Source: Dehalococcoidia bacterium (GTDB lineage Bacteria > Chloroflexota > Dehalococcoidia > Lucifugimonadales > UBA3495). From it: DNA of 8,170 nucleotides. The DNA lies in contig JAJDXU010000292.1 of NCBI GenBank assembly GCA_022823105.1, positions 1 through 8,170 of the forward strand, in the 5' to 3' direction. Positions 7,054-8,170 of this stretch are shown in pieces. The notes under the pieces are model-generated. The model had not been told where the DNA came from, did not search any database, and saw only the letters and a program-made list of their open reading frames with translations. The position numbers and the translations under genes were made by a program. Each line of letters starts with the position of its first letter. Positions within the stretch are counted from its first letter, which is position 1.

Positions 7054-7121
7054 GCGTAAATCCTGGGGCGCATTGCTGAATCGGCGAGATGCCAACCCAC
7101 CCGGCGGGCAAGGTGAGTTGC

Positions 7122-8170
7122 CTACCTGCGCGATACTTTCAACGAATATGGCTTGGACGTTACCGAAAGCCTGAAAACCTCGTCCTCCGGCAAGGCGCCG
7201 GCATTGGGGTATGGTTCAAAGTGATAACGATGCAGGAGCCGGGAAGCTTGCAGCCAGATGGCAATTTCAGAGAATCCCCGGTCAGGGCAGGCGCGGAGGC
7301 CGGCGCCGAAAGGTATAAAATTGCCGCTGGTTTGCGTCGGCAAGGGTATGAACGCGCCGGCGGTTAGCCCGGGCGCGGGGGTTCCGTCCGGCGACGGCAT
7401 GAATCGCTCCGGTATGAAATCATACGGCGAGTCCCAAAACCGCTCATCGTGGTGGATGTAGTACATGTTGCCCAGCACTTGTGTGCCGGCCGGGATGGTG
7501 AAACCGCCCACCTCACAGGTCTGGGCCGCCCGGTGCGGCAGCCCAAAAGGGTTCACCGTTTTGTAGCGCATGGTCTCCGCGATTACTCCAAACAGGTAGG
7601 GCAGGCTGGGCTTGTCCTCAATTCCTGGCGCCCGGTCGGGCGGAACCACGCTGGCCAACTCCTCATAGACGCGGTCCTGAACCCGCGGGCGATTGGCCAG
7701 CAGCAACAGCAGCCACACCACCTGATGCCCTATGTTGTCCAGGCCACCGCCAAAGAGATCACTCACCAGGGCGCAGCTACTTGCTCTGTCGAGTTCGCCC
7801 GTTTTCTCTCCCGCAAGCAAGATGTCGGCGAGGCAGGCTGGATTGTTGGGGTCATGCTCGGGGCGGACGCCCACTCCGTCCAAAAGGAAATCCACAATGC
7901 CGTCCATTAACTCCGCCTGGCGTACGGCTTCCTTCACCGCTCCGTTTGGAAAGCGTTTCAGCCAGGGTATGTAATCCTCCGGCCCTGCGCCCTTGAACGT
8001 GCCGATTGCGTAGAATACTGCGTCGATCTGATCTTCCAGCTTTCTTTCAAACTCGTCAGTGTCGCTGGGGCTTTTGCCGAATATGGATCGCGCCATCATC
8101 GCAAGGTTGCCCCGCGGGATCATGGAATGCGGCTCCATCGGTCGCCCGGAATCGCACAATCCGTCGATCT
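7122..8170 (-). CDS. Cytochrome P450, 5' end beyond the window
   Basis: The frame stays open to the window edge and lacks roughly 100-150 N-terminal residues. Numbering here starts at the TTG codon at 8159. Visible parts: helix F/G region with PEDYIPWLKRF (60-70), I-helix DLFGGGLDNIGHQV (135-147), K-helix ExxR as ETMR (195-198), IPAGTQVLGN, HHDERFWDSP, PERF (250-253) and the haem loop FGAGLRACPDRGFS (284-297) with ligand Cys291. It should be a haem monooxygenase needing separate redox partners; none is in the window. Two signatures deviate: the I-helix Thr that helps protonate oxygen is Asn142 (GGLDN instead of GG/AGxDT), and the residue two after the Cys is Asp293 instead of the near-invariant Gly. 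The body is otherwise intact to its stop codon, 179 bp before the hydantoinase on the same strand. The CYP family is not assigned. Confidence 0.9.
   Translation of the reverse strand, partial: IDGLCDSGRPMEPHSMIPRGNLAMMARSIFGKSPSDTDEFERKLEDQIDAVFYAIGTFKGAGPEDYIPWLKRFPNGAVKEAVRQAELMDGIVDFLLDGVGVRPEHDPNNPACLADILLAGEKTGELDRASSCALVSDLFGGGLDNIGHQVVWLLLLLANRPRVQDRVYEELASVVPPDRAPGIEDKPSLPYLFGVIAETMRYKTVNPFGLPHRAAQTCEVGGFTIPAGTQVLGNMYYIHHDERFWDSPYDFIPERFMPSPDGTPAPGLTAGAFIPLPTQTSGNFIPFGAGLRACPDRGFSEIAIWLQASRLLHRYHFEPYPNAGALPEDEVFRLSVTSKPYSLKVSRR

Noticed and set aside
6943..7095. N-terminal extension of the hydantoinase to 7095
   Set aside because: The extension covers the REP-like hairpin and the GGAGGG ribosome site, and family members begin at the MLDLIIRGG sequence.

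Overview
The window is roughly 60% GC bacterial DNA that looks chromosomal. It holds four clear genes, one decayed gene and unusually repeat-rich spacers. I cannot assign the organism from sequence alone. Signal-peptide, Shine-Dalgarno and operon features are bacterial. The mix of oxygenases, an amidohydrolase and a large Leu/Ile/Val-type binding protein, plus short dispersed palindromic repeats, would fit an uncultured environmental or host-associated bacterium with a catabolic gene set. Chloroflexota or Proteobacteria are possible; this is only a guess.

Layout, left to right. (1) Positions 125-581 (+) hold the wreck of a cytochrome P450 gene: a P450 N-terminus, a frame change near 330, then a piece of the K-helix-to-PERF region in another frame, with the middle and the whole haem-binding end missing. 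(2) 615-1802 (+) is an intact MpaB/latex-clearing-protein-type (DUF2236) haem oxygenase. (3) 1803-2247 has no recognisable gene but includes a 14-bp-stem terminator serving the gene on the other strand. (4) 2248-4641 (-) is a 797-residue exported protein with three parts: a fibronectin type III domain, a long helical region and a Leu-binding-protein-type solute-binding domain. (5) 4666-5517 is a gene-poor spacer with degenerate dispersed repeats and a perfect 44-bp palindrome. (6) 5518-6942 (-) is a complete hydantoinase/dihydropyrimidinase-family amidohydrolase with all its metal ligands. (7) 7122-8170 (-) is a second cytochrome P450, cut at its 5' end by the window edge, with unusual residues at two of the most conserved P450 positions.

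How the genes may work together: the right-hand P450 lies upstream of the hydantoinase on the same strand with a 179-bp gap, so they may belong to one regulon, although the hydantoinase has its own possible promoter. The binding protein is on the same strand further downstream but is isolated by the palindrome and about 850 bp of spacer, and no ABC permease or ATPase is present. Two haem oxygenase families (P450 and MpaB-type), a cyclic-amide hydrolase and a solute sensor/binding protein together suggest uptake and oxidative or hydrolytic breakdown of small organic compounds. The substrate cannot be named. No phage, CRISPR, insertion sequence or RNA gene was recognised. The best candidates for something undescribed are the three-part binding protein and the P450 with altered active-site signatures.
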